From NCBI GenBank assembly GCA_049840835.1, contig JASGJG010000003.1:124001-188000 (forward strand): a DNA stretch of 64,000 bases, given 5' to 3'. Below the pieces are notes generated by a model, which had not been told where the DNA came from, ran no database searches, and saw nothing but the letters and a program-made list of their open reading frames with translations. Within the stretch, counting starts at the first letter, position 1. Each line of letters opens with the position of its first letter. Positions 15,573-23,687 of the stretch are shown here, in pieces. Source of the stretch: JANLTX01 sp049840835 (GTDB taxonomy: Bacteria; Armatimonadota; Armatimonadia; Armatimonadales; Armatimonadaceae). The position numbers and the translations under genes are program-made.

Positions 15573-16658
15573 TTACTGAGTTATCGCGCACCCGAAAGCA
15601 GGAGTTGGAGCAGGCGGTTTCTTGCCCGCCAGTAGTGCATCTAGCGCCTCAGGCAGCTCGTGGGTAGTGGCTTCTTTCTCTTCTCGCGCTCCATCCGGGC
15701 GACCCCGGTAGCGTAGCTTATGACTTCCATCCAGCACGCAGACTTCGGGAGTTACGCTTGCCTTGAAATGCGCCACGCCCAGTCCGCGCTCATCACGCAC
15801 CACGGGGAAATCGAATCCGTTCTGAGTCGCATGGGCAGCGATTTCTGCGGCGGTCTCATCGGTGTTGGCATAGACGCCTACAAACCGAACGCCCCGGGTT
15901 TTGTAGCGTGCCCAGACCCGCTTCAGGCGCTCGTTATAGGAGTTGGAGCAGGGGCACTTCACTGAGAGAAATAGCACGGCTATCGGCTTCTGGGAAGCCG
16001 GGCCTAAGAGCGGAGTCATACGCCCGGTAACCGCATTGGGCAGAGAGAACTCGCCCACGCTCTGGCCCACTTTCTGAATGCGGCCCTGTATCATCTCATC
16101 CACGCAGCAGCGGCTGACCTCTACCAGGGTCTGGGCGTGGCGCTCCGGCTCCACAGCCAGGATGCGATACATCAGGGTGCTCTTTGGTCCTACCACGGCG
16201 GTTCCGGCTTCGTGGGACTGTAGCCCGAATTGCTCCGCCAGTTTGCCGCCCGAATCTAATAGCAGAGGAAAGGGCAGCTTCTCACGAGTATGCACCGCGC
16301 GCAGAGTAGCGGCATCTCCGGAGGCCACTACCCCGAAGACTTTGGCGCCTGCCCGATCAAAGGGGGCCAGGTGCCCCGAAAACGAGCGGAGCACAGCCAG
16401 AGAGTCCGCGCTGGTAGCATCTTTCAGAAAGTTCAGAAAGACCGGGCGGCCTTTGTAGTCCGAGAGCTGGAAGTTGCGCCCATCCTGAGCAGTGGTGGAA
16501 AAGTCCGGGGCCGGGTTGCCTAAGCGCAATCGCTCGGGCTGTGCGCTCAACATTCCCTGGTTCCAGAGAAAGAGAGTCAGCAGCAAAGACAGGGCTGCCA
16601 GTCCGGGAAGGGTCTTGCGCAGTGCGGAGCCCAGAACTCGTTGGGTAGTCTGTTGCAT
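15573..16658 (-). CDS. Membrane-anchored protein with two thioredoxin-fold (redoxin) domains
   Basis: An N-terminal signal-anchor (GLAALSLLLTLFLWNQGML) is followed by two AhpC/TlpA-like domains. In the first (about 45-170) the usual active-site cysteine is absent (FLKDATSADSLAVLRSF), so it is probably structural or substrate-binding. A CC pair lies in the linker (VSRCCVDEM). The second domain (about 195-340) has an active-site CPC motif (SVKCPCSNSY) and the protein ends with FGCAITQ, a C-terminal cysteine motif found with such CPC domains. A periplasmic thiol-disulfide or metal-binding function is likely. It is the last gene of the minus-strand metal/thiol cluster and ends at the bidirectional terminator. 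Confidence 0.85.
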   Translation of the reverse strand: MQQTTQRVLGSALRKTLPGLAALSLLLTLFLWNQGMLSAQPERLRLGNPAPDFSTTAQDGRNFQLSDYKGRPVFLNFLKDATSADSLAVLRSFSGHLAPFDRAGAKVFGVVASGDAATLRAVHTREKLPFPLLLDSGGKLAEQFGLQSHEAGTAVVGPKSTLMYRILAVEPERHAQTLVEVSRCCVDEMIQGRIQKVGQSVGEFSLPNAVTGRMTPLLGPASQKPIAVLFLSVKCPCSNSYNERLKRVWARYKTRGVRFVGVYANTDETAAEIAAHATQNGFDFPVVRDERGLGVAHFKASVTPEVCVLDGSHKLRYRGRPDGAREEKEATTHELPEALDALLAGKKPPAPTPAFGCAITQ

Positions 16659-16718
16659 GTTCTTTATGGTGAGAGTTTAGGGACGTAGTTGCGTCCCCAA
16701 AACGGCGTAGTGGTCTGC

Positions 16719-17147
16719 TTATTTCGGCTTGCTAGCAATTCGCAAAGGCGCGGAAACGGTGAAGCGAGCAGGCGGGTAGCAGTCCTGTTCGTTACACCCC
16801 TGGGCATGAATCTCCAGCGCGACGACGGTATTCCCCGGACGTGCGCCCGGCTCGATACGAATCGGCACCCGAATCGTGGCCGACTTTTCGTAGACCATCG
16901 CCTTATTGACACGCTGAGGGCGGGGCCAGCTTATCTTGCCAAAGAGAACTCCCGGCTGCTTTTTGGGAGTAATGGTGGTTGCCGTCAGAAATTTATCTCC
17001 CGGTTCATTGGCATAGATGTGATACCCCGGCAGGATGTTCAGAGTGAGGGTCAGCATTGCGTCTTTGCCGGGAATGACCTGAGTCGGTGTGATACGGGCG
17101 TTCATACCGGTCAGGAAGCCGGGCAGTTTGCTTTTTGGATCTCTCAT
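16719..17147 (-). CDS. DsbD N-terminal (DsbD-alpha-like) domain protein
   Basis: The 142-residue protein matches the immunoglobulin-like N-terminal domain of the thiol-disulfide interchange protein DsbD: PGYHIYANEPGD, then late in the chain HAQGCNEQDCYPP, whose two cysteines form the redox pair. Full DsbD adds an eight-helix membrane part and a thioredoxin domain; neither is here, so it is a stand-alone domain that may work with the neighbouring redoxin. Oddly, no signal peptide is visible with the ATG at 17147, which has AGGAG about 11 bases upstream, and an in-frame stop prevents much extension. Either export uses another route or the 5' end is altered. Confidence 0.75.
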   Translation of the reverse strand: MRDPKSKLPGFLTGMNARITPTQVIPGKDAMLTLTLNILPGYHIYANEPGDKFLTATTITPKKQPGVLFGKISWPRPQRVNKAMVYEKSATIRVPIRIEPGARPGNTVVALEIHAQGCNEQDCYPPARFTVSAPLRIASKPK

Positions 17148-17167
17148 ATGGGGTTTTACTCCTGTGA

Positions 17168-17181
17168 TGACTAATTAGTTT
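17168..17181. promoter_or_regulatory. ACTAATTAGT dyad upstream of the DsbD-N gene
   Basis: TGACTAATTAGTTT contains the perfect dyad ACTAATTAGT and lies 21-34 bases ahead of the minus-strand start at 17147. Near copies occur upstream of hemA (24881-24890), the gene starting at 34824 (34837-34849) and the HAF gene (55329-55342), so it may be an operator shared by several genes. Confidence 0.4.
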
Positions 17182-17220
17182 CAATGTACCTCAGAGACGG
17201 GTAGAAGGGCTGCTCTTCCT

Positions 17221-18555
17221 CTATGTCAGAAGGGGCAGCACGAGCCGGTCAAACAGGACGATAAGCACAAAAGAAGCTGCGGCTACTGGCAGGAAGATTC
17301 CCAGCACACCGAAGCCAAGCCAGAGCGCCAGGGGGATTCGCGCATCAGGCATCGCTTTGGGAGCCTTGAATCCACCCACAGGGCTGCGCTTCGTCCACAT
17401 GACCAGCCCGGAAATCACCGAGAAGATAATAGACCCCGCTCCCAGTGCACAAAGAAGCTGGTTCGCCAGGCCAAACAGCCGCCCCTCGTGAAAGGCTACT
17501 CCCATGCCCAGAAGACGAGCTATAGGCGGGGTATCTCCTCGGCCTTTCTTATTGAGTACCTTGCCGCTGTACTGGTCCACAAAAACCGTGAGCGAGTCGG
17601 TAAACGGTGGGTCATTGAAGGTCTGAATGCCGTAACTCCCCACTTTGCCCTGTGGCAGTGTGATTTTGTAGGGGGCAGTCGCCCCGGCTGTTTCCGCAGC
17701 CTTTACCGCCTGGGCCAGAGAGATAGGCGCGGCGTCTCCCGTTATCGCGGACTTCGGTGGCGTGAAGCGAAACACGCTCTCCTGACCGATAGCCTTCTGG
17801 AAGCTACGTCGCCAATTGCCTGAGAACCGAGACCAGGTTAGCCCGGTAAAACAGAGCACCAGGGTAATCAGCAGCAGATACATTCCTAAAATGCTGTGGA
17901 AGTCGCGCCAGCGCAGGCGCGAGGCGCCTGTCAGGCGTGGCGTCCATACTCCAGCGATTCGCCTGGCCTTATTTGGAAACCAGAGAATGAATCCGGTAAT
18001 CAACAGAACCATGAGCCAGCTGGTGCCGAGCTCGGTGAGAATACGCCCATTCTCTCCGGCCATATAGGTCTTGTGGAACCGCTTTATGAAAAGCTGGAAG
18101 CGGTCATTTTCCGTTAGAACGCCCAGAGTCTCGCCGGTTTGTGGATTCAGATAGGCCGTATACACAGGCGCACTCTCCGCCCCACGGGTGCTATGCCCTT
18201 CATGTCCGGCGTGCTCACTGCCTGGCTCGCCGTTTGCCCTGGTGAAACTCACGGTGCTGCTGCGCTTGGGCGAAAACGACGGGGTGAAGGCACTCACTCG
18301 AGCCTGTGGGTTTGCCTGCCGAAAGGCAGCGAGCTGCGCGTCCGGCTCTAGAGCAGGTTTGCCCGAGATGGGCGAGACATGAAGCAGCCGTGCATAGGCG
18401 ACTTCCTCTATCTGCGGCGCGAAGACATAGAGAATCCCACTGAGCGAGGTCAGTATCAGGAGCGGTGCAACCAGAACTCCTACGTAAAAATGGAAACGCC
18501 AGAGCAGCGCTTTCACCGATGCAGGGGCGCGCTCGCGTGCTTCGATAGTGTTCAT
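17221..18555 (-). CDS. PepSY-associated transmembrane protein with His-rich loop
   Basis: The 444-residue protein has the PepSY_TM layout: a helix near residues 20-48 (ALLWRFHFYVGVLVAPLLIL), PepSY lobes in the periplasm, helices near 175-195 and 222-245, and two C-terminal helices. RFHFYVG and the later RWRDFHSILGMY and FHEGRLFG supply conserved membrane-proximal histidines, typical of iron-regulated membrane proteins and flavin/ferric-reductase relatives. A loop at about 113-128 (EHAGHEGH) is rich in histidine and could bind copper or another metal. The start has GGGGAG upstream. Within a cluster of Cys-rich and YHS proteins, a role in metal or electron handling at the membrane is likely. 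Confidence 0.88.
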   Translation of the reverse strand: MNTIEARERAPASVKALLWRFHFYVGVLVAPLLILTSLSGILYVFAPQIEEVAYARLLHVSPISGKPALEPDAQLAAFRQANPQARVSAFTPSFSPKRSSTVSFTRANGEPGSEHAGHEGHSTRGAESAPVYTAYLNPQTGETLGVLTENDRFQLFIKRFHKTYMAGENGRILTELGTSWLMVLLITGFILWFPNKARRIAGVWTPRLTGASRLRWRDFHSILGMYLLLITLVLCFTGLTWSRFSGNWRRSFQKAIGQESVFRFTPPKSAITGDAAPISLAQAVKAAETAGATAPYKITLPQGKVGSYGIQTFNDPPFTDSLTVFVDQYSGKVLNKKGRGDTPPIARLLGMGVAFHEGRLFGLANQLLCALGAGSIIFSVISGLVMWTKRSPVGGFKAPKAMPDARIPLALWLGFGVLGIFLPVAAASFVLIVLFDRLVLPLLT

Positions 18556-18572
18556 GAAAGATAGCTTCTCCC

Positions 18573-18602
18573 CGCCCGGTGGCTTCTTATAGCCACCGGG
18601 CG
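18573..18602. terminator. Perfect 12-bp stem-loop between pseudopilin and PepSY genes
   Basis: CGCCCGGTGGCT (18573-18584) pairs with AGCCACCGGGCG (18591-18602) around a 6-base loop, just after the pseudopilin stop codon on the minus strand. No T-run follows, so it may be a weak terminator or a stabilising structure that separates expression of the two genes. Confidence 0.5.
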
Positions 18603-18612
18603 AATACGCGCC

Positions 18613-19365
18613 TTATGGCTGGCGGGGGTCGAAGCTACCCTGCCACACACCATCTGCTGGGCGCTGGAACCAAACCTGGCTCCACTTGCTCCACTTGGCA
18701 TGCCCATCTAGGTAGACATAGTTGCTACCATCGGCATGCCGACGAAGCGCTAGCTCTTTTGTCTCGTTCTTCGGATCGTCGTAGGTAGCCCCGTGCATGA
18801 AGCCGCTGTAGAGGGGATTCGGTGTGGGGGTTTCTACATTTCCATTCCAATTGAACGGGTGGAAGTGATCGCGAGTAACACCGTCTAAGCTTTCTGCCAG
18901 ATAGATAACGCTGGCGGGGCTTTTGATCCCGGCTAGGTTGCCCCACTGGCTACTACCGCTCATATAGGCATTGAGGAAGTACGAGGCGCGCCGCACTACC
19001 GGGGGAGTCGGGTCCAGAACGCTGGCTGGGGTTACCTGGGGCGTGGTCCAGTTCTGGCTTTTGTCACTGGGACAACGAAATACCTGTCGGTTCTTGATAT
19101 AGGGCTGTGCCTGGTCCGTCCAGCTATTGGCGACGACCGGGTAGGTAGTCAGTGGCAGGTACTCATCGTAGTCCTGGGTATACATCATGAAGGCTACACC
19201 AATCTGCTTCACATTGGACAGGCAGCTTGTCTGGCGTGCCTTATCTCTGGCCTGTGCAAAGACCGGAAACAGAATCGCGGCAAGAATAGCAATGATCGCG
19301 ATAACGACCAGAAGCTCGATGAGCGTAAAGCCCGCCACGCGGGTGGAGGCGTTTTTAGAACGCAT
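18613..19365 (-). CDS. Pseudopilin-like protein, H-X9-DG family
   Basis: Residues 13-32 carry a type IV prepilin cleavage/methylation signal (GFTLIELLVVIAIIAILAAI) with the mature N-terminal Phe and Glu5, followed by FPVFAQARDKARQTSC, a signature seen over and over in Armatimonadota and related bacteria. The C-terminal part holds the H-X9-DG motif (HADGSNYVYLDG). Such proteins are processed by prepilin peptidase and may build type II secretion-like pseudopili or surface fibres, but most members occur as many dispersed copies with unknown roles. This gene lies in the minus-strand metal/thiol cluster, but its hairpin-flanked position suggests its own transcript. Confidence 0.92.
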   Translation of the reverse strand: MRSKNASTRVAGFTLIELLVVIAIIAILAAILFPVFAQARDKARQTSCLSNVKQIGVAFMMYTQDYDEYLPLTTYPVVANSWTDQAQPYIKNRQVFRCPSDKSQNWTTPQVTPASVLDPTPPVVRRASYFLNAYMSGSSQWGNLAGIKSPASVIYLAESLDGVTRDHFHPFNWNGNVETPTPNPLYSGFMHGATYDDPKNETKELALRRHADGSNYVYLDGHAKWSKWSQVWFQRPADGVWQGSFDPRQP

Positions 19366-19439
19366 AGGTTTTTCTTTCGTAGCGTAAGACAGGGCTTCTA
19401 CGGTGCCGAACGGAGACCGCAGAAAGCGTATAGAGGCGC

Positions 19440-19814
19440 TTACGAAAGAGAACGAGGAGGGATATAGGGCGGAAGTGGAGCGCGGGTAGGAGCAGGAGCA
19501 GTGGGCGTAATTACAGCTTCAGGTCGGGAGGTATCCAGGAGCGGCAGCGGAGCCAGAAGTACAGGCGGCAGGTTGGCAGGGATGCTGACCAGAAGCAAGT
19601 TCTCCGCATCGGTAGTGTCGCATGCGGCGCGGAGAGTATGGCTGGTCTCCCCAGAACAGCAGCAGCTTTTTTTAGTACCGCCCTTACACATCACGCAGGC
19701 GCAGACATGGCTGGAGGTAGCCGAAGGCGCACACCGAACGGTGAGTGCAGCACCTAAGAAAAAGGTCCACGCCAGCATAAGAGCCGACGCCATAGCCAGC
19801 CAGCGACGAGCCAT
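19440..19814 (-). CDS. Small secreted Cys-rich protein
   Basis: The 124-residue protein has a signal peptide (WLAMASALMLAWTFFLGAALTV) and then a dense set of cysteines (VCACVMCKGGTKKSCCCSG, plus Cys27 and one near residue 65), suited to binding copper or another soft metal. The second half is Pro/Leu-rich and probably unstructured. No family is recognised. It sits between the YHS/TRASH protein and the pseudopilin gene in the metal/thiol cluster, supporting a metal-binding role, but this is inference. Confidence 0.7.
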   Translation of the reverse strand: MARRWLAMASALMLAWTFFLGAALTVRCAPSATSSHVCACVMCKGGTKKSCCCSGETSHTLRAACDTTDAENLLLVSIPANLPPVLLAPLPLLDTSRPEAVITPTAPAPTRAPLPPYIPPRSLS

Positions 19815-19846
19815 GTGTATTTACGTTTCTACCACAAATATTGATG

Positions 19847-20680
19847 TCATGGCTGAATGTAGGCTTCTGGCTGTTTTATTTTTTCAGGAGTTTCTTTGGC
19901 CTTACGCACAAACTCCTCAATGCACGGTGGGCAGCAGAATGTGTAGCGCTTCCCTCCAACAATCCACGCGAACTTGGGGTTAGCAGCGGTCTCCGAGATA
20001 GGGCAGATAGCATCGCCGGGCTTCGGGTGAGAGTTGTGTGCGGACATCTGATTACCGTACCTGGCGGTAGCCGTGGTACTGCCGTTCGCTTCTATATCCG
20101 CCTGCGTATAGAGCCCGCCTGGAGTGAGAAACAGTTTCTGCGCCTCAGCAGAACCCAGTGCCGAAGGCATGGCTGTGTCTGCTCCTGCGGCAGCGCCCGG
20201 CGCGAGTGCAGTGGCGGTCCACTGCACCCGGTAGTTCCTGCCCTGAAACGGAATAACCAGAGTCAGACCTGTCTGCCCCGGCTGGAACCCGGCTATCTCG
20301 CCAATGAATCGAGAGGCTGTTCCTTTCGGCTCGCCAGGGTAGGGCTTCGGCGTCAGCGCGATCGGTCTGGAATCTTCGCCTGTAGCAATACTCTGCGCCT
20401 CTATAGGAGGATCTATGTCTATTGGCAGCAGGTCTTTGTCTTTGATGCCATAGAAGAGTAGTGTTAGCTGGCCACTGCGGGTAGTCTGTGCCTCTACATG
20501 GCTGTTACCGAAGCTCTGCACATTGCCCGCGTGTGGCGCTGATTCTGTATGATTGGCGGCTGCAGGTTGCTCGTTGGCAGGAGTTGTTCTGTTGAGAAGA
20601 TGCAGAGCAGTGGCGCCGCCAATAAGAACGGCAACCAGGCCGCCAAGCAATGGCAGCGGTGTATTAGGGCGTACAGGCAT
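19847..20680 (-). CDS. Membrane-anchored YHS/TRASH-like metal-binding protein
   Basis: The ATG at 20680 (AGGGAG 7-10 bases upstream) gives 277 residues; the longer frame up to 20731 has no better start. One transmembrane helix near 11-27 anchors a periplasmic part. Residues about 75-215 include a region that may bind ligand (GQLTLLFYGIKDKDLLPIDI). The C-terminal 50 residues form a YHS/TRASH-like unit (ICPISET, then YTFCCPPCIEEF), a zinc-finger-like fold known to sense or carry copper and other metals. It is the first gene of the minus-strand cluster of Cys-rich, PepSY, DsbD-N and redoxin genes. Confidence 0.8.
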   Translation of the reverse strand: MPVRPNTPLPLLGGLVAVLIGGATALHLLNRTTPANEQPAAANHTESAPHAGNVQSFGNSHVEAQTTRSGQLTLLFYGIKDKDLLPIDIDPPIEAQSIATGEDSRPIALTPKPYPGEPKGTASRFIGEIAGFQPGQTGLTLVIPFQGRNYRVQWTATALAPGAAAGADTAMPSALGSAEAQKLFLTPGGLYTQADIEANGSTTATARYGNQMSAHNSHPKPGDAICPISETAANPKFAWIVGGKRYTFCCPPCIEEFVRKAKETPEKIKQPEAYIQP

Positions 20681-20723
20681 AATTGGGTCTCCCTGAAGTT
20701 GTTCGGATATATTATCGCAATTT

Positions 20724-20739
20724 AATTTCAAAAGAAATT
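20724..20739. promoter_or_regulatory. Palindrome in the promoter region of the metal/thiol cluster
   Basis: AATTTC-AAAA-GAAATT is a perfect 6-bp inverted repeat in the AT-rich gap ahead of the YHS protein gene. A -10-like GATAAT (minus strand, 20711-20716) lies next to it. It is a candidate repressor site, for example for a metal-responsive regulator, but no partner is known. Confidence 0.35.
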
Positions 20740-20775
20740 TTGTAGCATTAATATTGGCGTGGGAGGCCTATATCT

Positions 20776-21573
20776 TCAGGGAGCCTGGCGAATGGCCTCA
20801 TAGAGCAGCATGCCTGCTGCCACCGTGACATTGTAGCTATCCGCTCCGGTAGCCTCGGCCATAGGGAGCTTGACTACCGTGTTGCTGGCAGCACGTACCC
20901 CTTCGGAGATGCCGTCTTGCTCGTTGCCTACTATGAGTACCAGTGGGCGCACAGTCAGATCAGTATCCGAGGCTATGCTGGCGCTCCCGCCGGAGGAGGC
21001 AACGACATGGGCGCCTTTTTCACGAAGGGCAGTTAAGGCCACTGGGAGGTTCGGGCTCAGAGCAAGAGGTAAGCGCAAGATACTCCCAGTCGTAGAGCGA
21101 ACCGACTGGCGCTGCCATGGTTCGGCGGAGTCTTCGCTGAGCAGCAGACCGCTGGCGCCGATAGCATCTGCCGTGCGAATCAGCACGCCCACATTGCGTG
21201 GGTCCTGAATCTTCTCACCGCAGAGAATCAGACCATAGGTAGAAAGCAGCATCTCGGGAGATACACGGCGTTGTCCCACCACTGCAATAGCACTGCTGCC
21301 AGTCTCATACCCCGTGCCCACCAGTTTCTGAAGCAGGCCGCCAGAGAGAACATATAGGGGAACATTGCGCGCATTGCAGGCAGTCTCAACACTGCCAAGC
21401 GATTCTGGGGTAGCGAATACGGCGTAAACCTCGGCATCAGAGGCAAGCGCCTGCATGACTAGCTTGACATCTTCGACTAAATAGCGCCCTGTGGCCACGC
21501 GCCCGCCTGTGCGCGTGAGTGCCAGTGCATCGCGAAACGCAGGATGCTTGATTCCGGAAACCGACTCTCTCAT
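20776..21573 (-). CDS. SpoU/TrmH family RNA 2'-O-methyltransferase
   Basis: The 265-residue protein has the three motifs of the knotted SPOUT methyltransferases: motif 1 EKIQDPRNVGVLIRTADAIG near 118-137, motif 2 LVLIVGNEQDGI near 215, and motif 3 VKLPMAE with DSYNVTVAAGMLLYEA at the C-terminus. It transfers a methyl group from S-adenosylmethionine to a ribose 2'-OH in rRNA or tRNA; the substrate-binding N-terminal domain (residues 1-105) is present. The exact target is not clear. TAGTTT lies 7 bases ahead of the ATG with no ribosome binding site, so the message may be leaderless. It points away from the two-component genes. Confidence 0.9.
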   Translation of the reverse strand: MRESVSGIKHPAFRDALALTRTGGRVATGRYLVEDVKLVMQALASDAEVYAVFATPESLGSVETACNARNVPLYVLSGGLLQKLVGTGYETGSSAIAVVGQRRVSPEMLLSTYGLILCGEKIQDPRNVGVLIRTADAIGASGLLLSEDSAEPWQRQSVRSTTGSILRLPLALSPNLPVALTALREKGAHVVASSGGSASIASDTDLTVRPLVLIVGNEQDGISEGVRAASNTVVKLPMAEATGADSYNVTVAAGMLLYEAIRQAP

Positions 21574-21630
21574 GGCAATAAAACTACCATGTTCATAGAT
21601 TCTTCACGTCAAGGTGTAACAATATAAATT

Positions 21631-22305
21631 GTGCGAATATTGCTGATTGAGGATGAGATCGCGATTGCTTCGGTAATCAAACGCGGCCTGGAGCGTGCCG
21701 GTTACAGCGTGACAGCGATTCACGATGGAGCCGAGGGCTTAGAGCGTGCCACCATGGAAGAGTGGGAACTTATCCTGCTCGATGTGATGCTGCCCGGTCG
21801 AGATGGGTTCGACATCTGCCGGAGTTTGCGCGCTCGCCGCGATACCACCCCCATTCTCATGCTAACCGCCCGCGATGCTGTGCCTGACCGGGTACGTGGC
21901 CTGGAAGTAGGTGCTGATGACTACCTCCCCAAGCCGTTCGCCTTTGAAGAGCTGCTGGCACGTGTGCGGGCATTGCTGCGCCGAGAGAGCGTGCATCGAA
22001 CCTCAATCATACAGATTCGGGATTTGGAGATAGATACCACATCGCGGCGGGTGACTCGCAATGGAGTAGAGATACCGCTAACGCCGCGCGAGTGGAGCTT
22101 GCTGGAAGCGCTGGTGCGTAGTGAGGATCGCCCGCTTTCCCGTGAAACGATTCTGAGCCGGGTTTGGGACGATGAGGGGAGAACCGGCTCGAATACTGTA
22201 GATGTATATATCAACCAGCTTCGGCGAAAAATAGACGCCGATTCCGAGATAAAGCTGATCCACACGGTTCATGGTGTCGGCTATGTACTGAGGAAACCAA
22301 CATGA
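21631..22305 (+). CDS. OmpR-family response regulator
   Basis: The 224-residue protein has a receiver domain with phosphoacceptor Asp51 in LILLDVMLPGRDG, acidic residues at 8-9 and Lys101 in DYLPKPF, then a winged-helix DNA-binding domain (about 130-222, ending GVGYVLRK). It is phosphorylated by the sensor kinase encoded by the overlapping next gene. The start is the GTG at 21631 with no visible ribosome binding site but AT-rich AACAATATAAATT directly upstream. Its closest layout is CusR/QseB-like; control of the adjacent metal/thiol cluster is possible but not shown. Confidence 0.95.
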   Translation: MRILLIEDEIAIASVIKRGLERAGYSVTAIHDGAEGLERATMEEWELILLDVMLPGRDGFDICRSLRARRDTTPILMLTARDAVPDRVRGLEVGADDYLPKPFAFEELLARVRALLRRESVHRTSIIQIRDLEIDTTSRRVTRNGVEIPLTPREWSLLEALVRSEDRPLSRETILSRVWDDEGRTGSNTVDVYINQLRRKIDADSEIKLIHTVHGVGYVLRKPT

Positions 22306-23660
22306 CCGTTCGTGCCCGCCTTACATTGCTCAATGTTCTTGTCTTCACCGTCGTAATGACTGTACTCGGAGTAGGCGTGCGTCAGCACGTTAAACAGAAC
22401 TTAGAGGCGGGTGTAGACAGGGTACTGGAGCGCCGACCACGCAATCGCCGTGAGCGCCCTCCACGTATGAACAAAGAGAATGTTGAAGAAGGTCGCGCGA
22501 AATGGAAGGCACAAAATGATCCGGAAGCCTTTGCTTTTCCGCTCTTCAACCCCAACGCCATCAATATATATTCGGATCGTCCGGCAGGTGATCCAGCTGC
22601 TATCAAGCACGTTCTTGAGACGGGTAAACCCTACTTCAGTACAGTGGGAGATCGGCGTTACTATACTAATGCCGTTCCTGAAGACCGGGTAGATAAGGAA
22701 ATTGGCCCCCTGATTTTTCAGGGAAGTGAGTCTCTGGAAGCCACAAATATAGCCGTGGCGCAGTTTACGCGCTCTCTGCTTACTATGATTCCCATCGCCA
22801 TGTTCATGGCTGCTGTGGGCGGACTGTTCCTCACCAACCGCGCTCTGCGACCCATTAAAGAAGCCACGGAAGCAGCGGGGCGAATCAGTGCGTCCGATCT
22901 TTCAAAGCGCCTGCCAGTAACCGGCAAAGACGAGTTCGCTCGCCTGGCACAGACTCTCAATCGTATGCTGGAGCGCCTGGAGCTGGATTTTGTGCGGCAG
23001 CAGCAGTTCATTGCCGATGCCAGCCACGAGCTACGCACCCCGCTCACGGTCATTAAGGCTAACACCAGTCTTGCTCTGGCCGATCCAGAACTCACCATAG
23101 ATGAACGTGAGACTCTGACAGAGATAGACGGCGCGGCAGACCGCACCACACGGATTGTGCAAGATTTGCTTCTACTCGCTCGCTCGGATGCCGGGCAGCT
23201 CAATCTCGAAAAAGAACCGATAGCGTTGGGACCGCTTTTTGAGGAGCTAGCCCGCGAGGCGCCAAAACTTCGAGAGAATACGGCAGATGTGGTTGTGCAG
23301 CTCGCCGAACCTATCACCATAGAGGCTGACCCGCATCACCTGCGCCGTCTGCTCACCAACCTGGTAGACAACGCTCTGCGCCACACCCCATCGGTAGGGC
23401 AGGTTACCCTGTCTGCTATAGATAAAGGCGGGCACGTCGTTCTGAGTGTAGAAGACACGGGTGAAGGGATTCCGCTGGAGCACCTGCCTCAGATTGGGGA
23501 GCGCTTCTACCGCGCAGATGCCTCGCGTGCTCGTACCATGGGCGGTACCGGGTTAGGGCTCGCCATCGCGCGCTCTATTGTCGAATCGCACGGCGGCAAC
23601 CTGCACATTCACAGCGTACTGGGTGAAGGCACACGGGTAGATATAGACCTGCCGCGCTAA
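22302..23660 (+). CDS. Sensor histidine kinase (HAMP-HisKA-HATPase)
   Basis: Two membrane helices (about 8-26 and 158-178) enclose a periplasmic sensor region of about 130 residues, rich in Arg and Pro at its start. HAMP (180-230), the dimerisation box with phospho-His242 (ADASHELRTPLTVIKAN) and the ATPase domain (NLVDNALRH, VEDTGEGI, GGTGLGLAI) follow in order. It phosphorylates the regulator encoded just upstream; the ATGA overlap couples their translation. The signal is unknown; the domain order matches heavy-metal and envelope-stress sensors. Confidence 0.95.
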   Translation: MTVRARLTLLNVLVFTVVMTVLGVGVRQHVKQNLEAGVDRVLERRPRNRRERPPRMNKENVEEGRAKWKAQNDPEAFAFPLFNPNAINIYSDRPAGDPAAIKHVLETGKPYFSTVGDRRYYTNAVPEDRVDKEIGPLIFQGSESLEATNIAVAQFTRSLLTMIPIAMFMAAVGGLFLTNRALRPIKEATEAAGRISASDLSKRLPVTGKDEFARLAQTLNRMLERLELDFVRQQQFIADASHELRTPLTVIKANTSLALADPELTIDERETLTEIDGAADRTTRIVQDLLLLARSDAGQLNLEKEPIALGPLFEELAREAPKLRENTADVVVQLAEPITIEADPHHLRRLLTNLVDNALRHTPSVGQVTLSAIDKGGHVVLSVEDTGEGIPLEHLPQIGERFYRADASRARTMGGTGLGLAIARSIVESHGGNLHIHSVLGEGTRVDIDLPR

Positions 23661-23687
23661 AAGTAGGCAAGGTACAATAGGGGGCTT

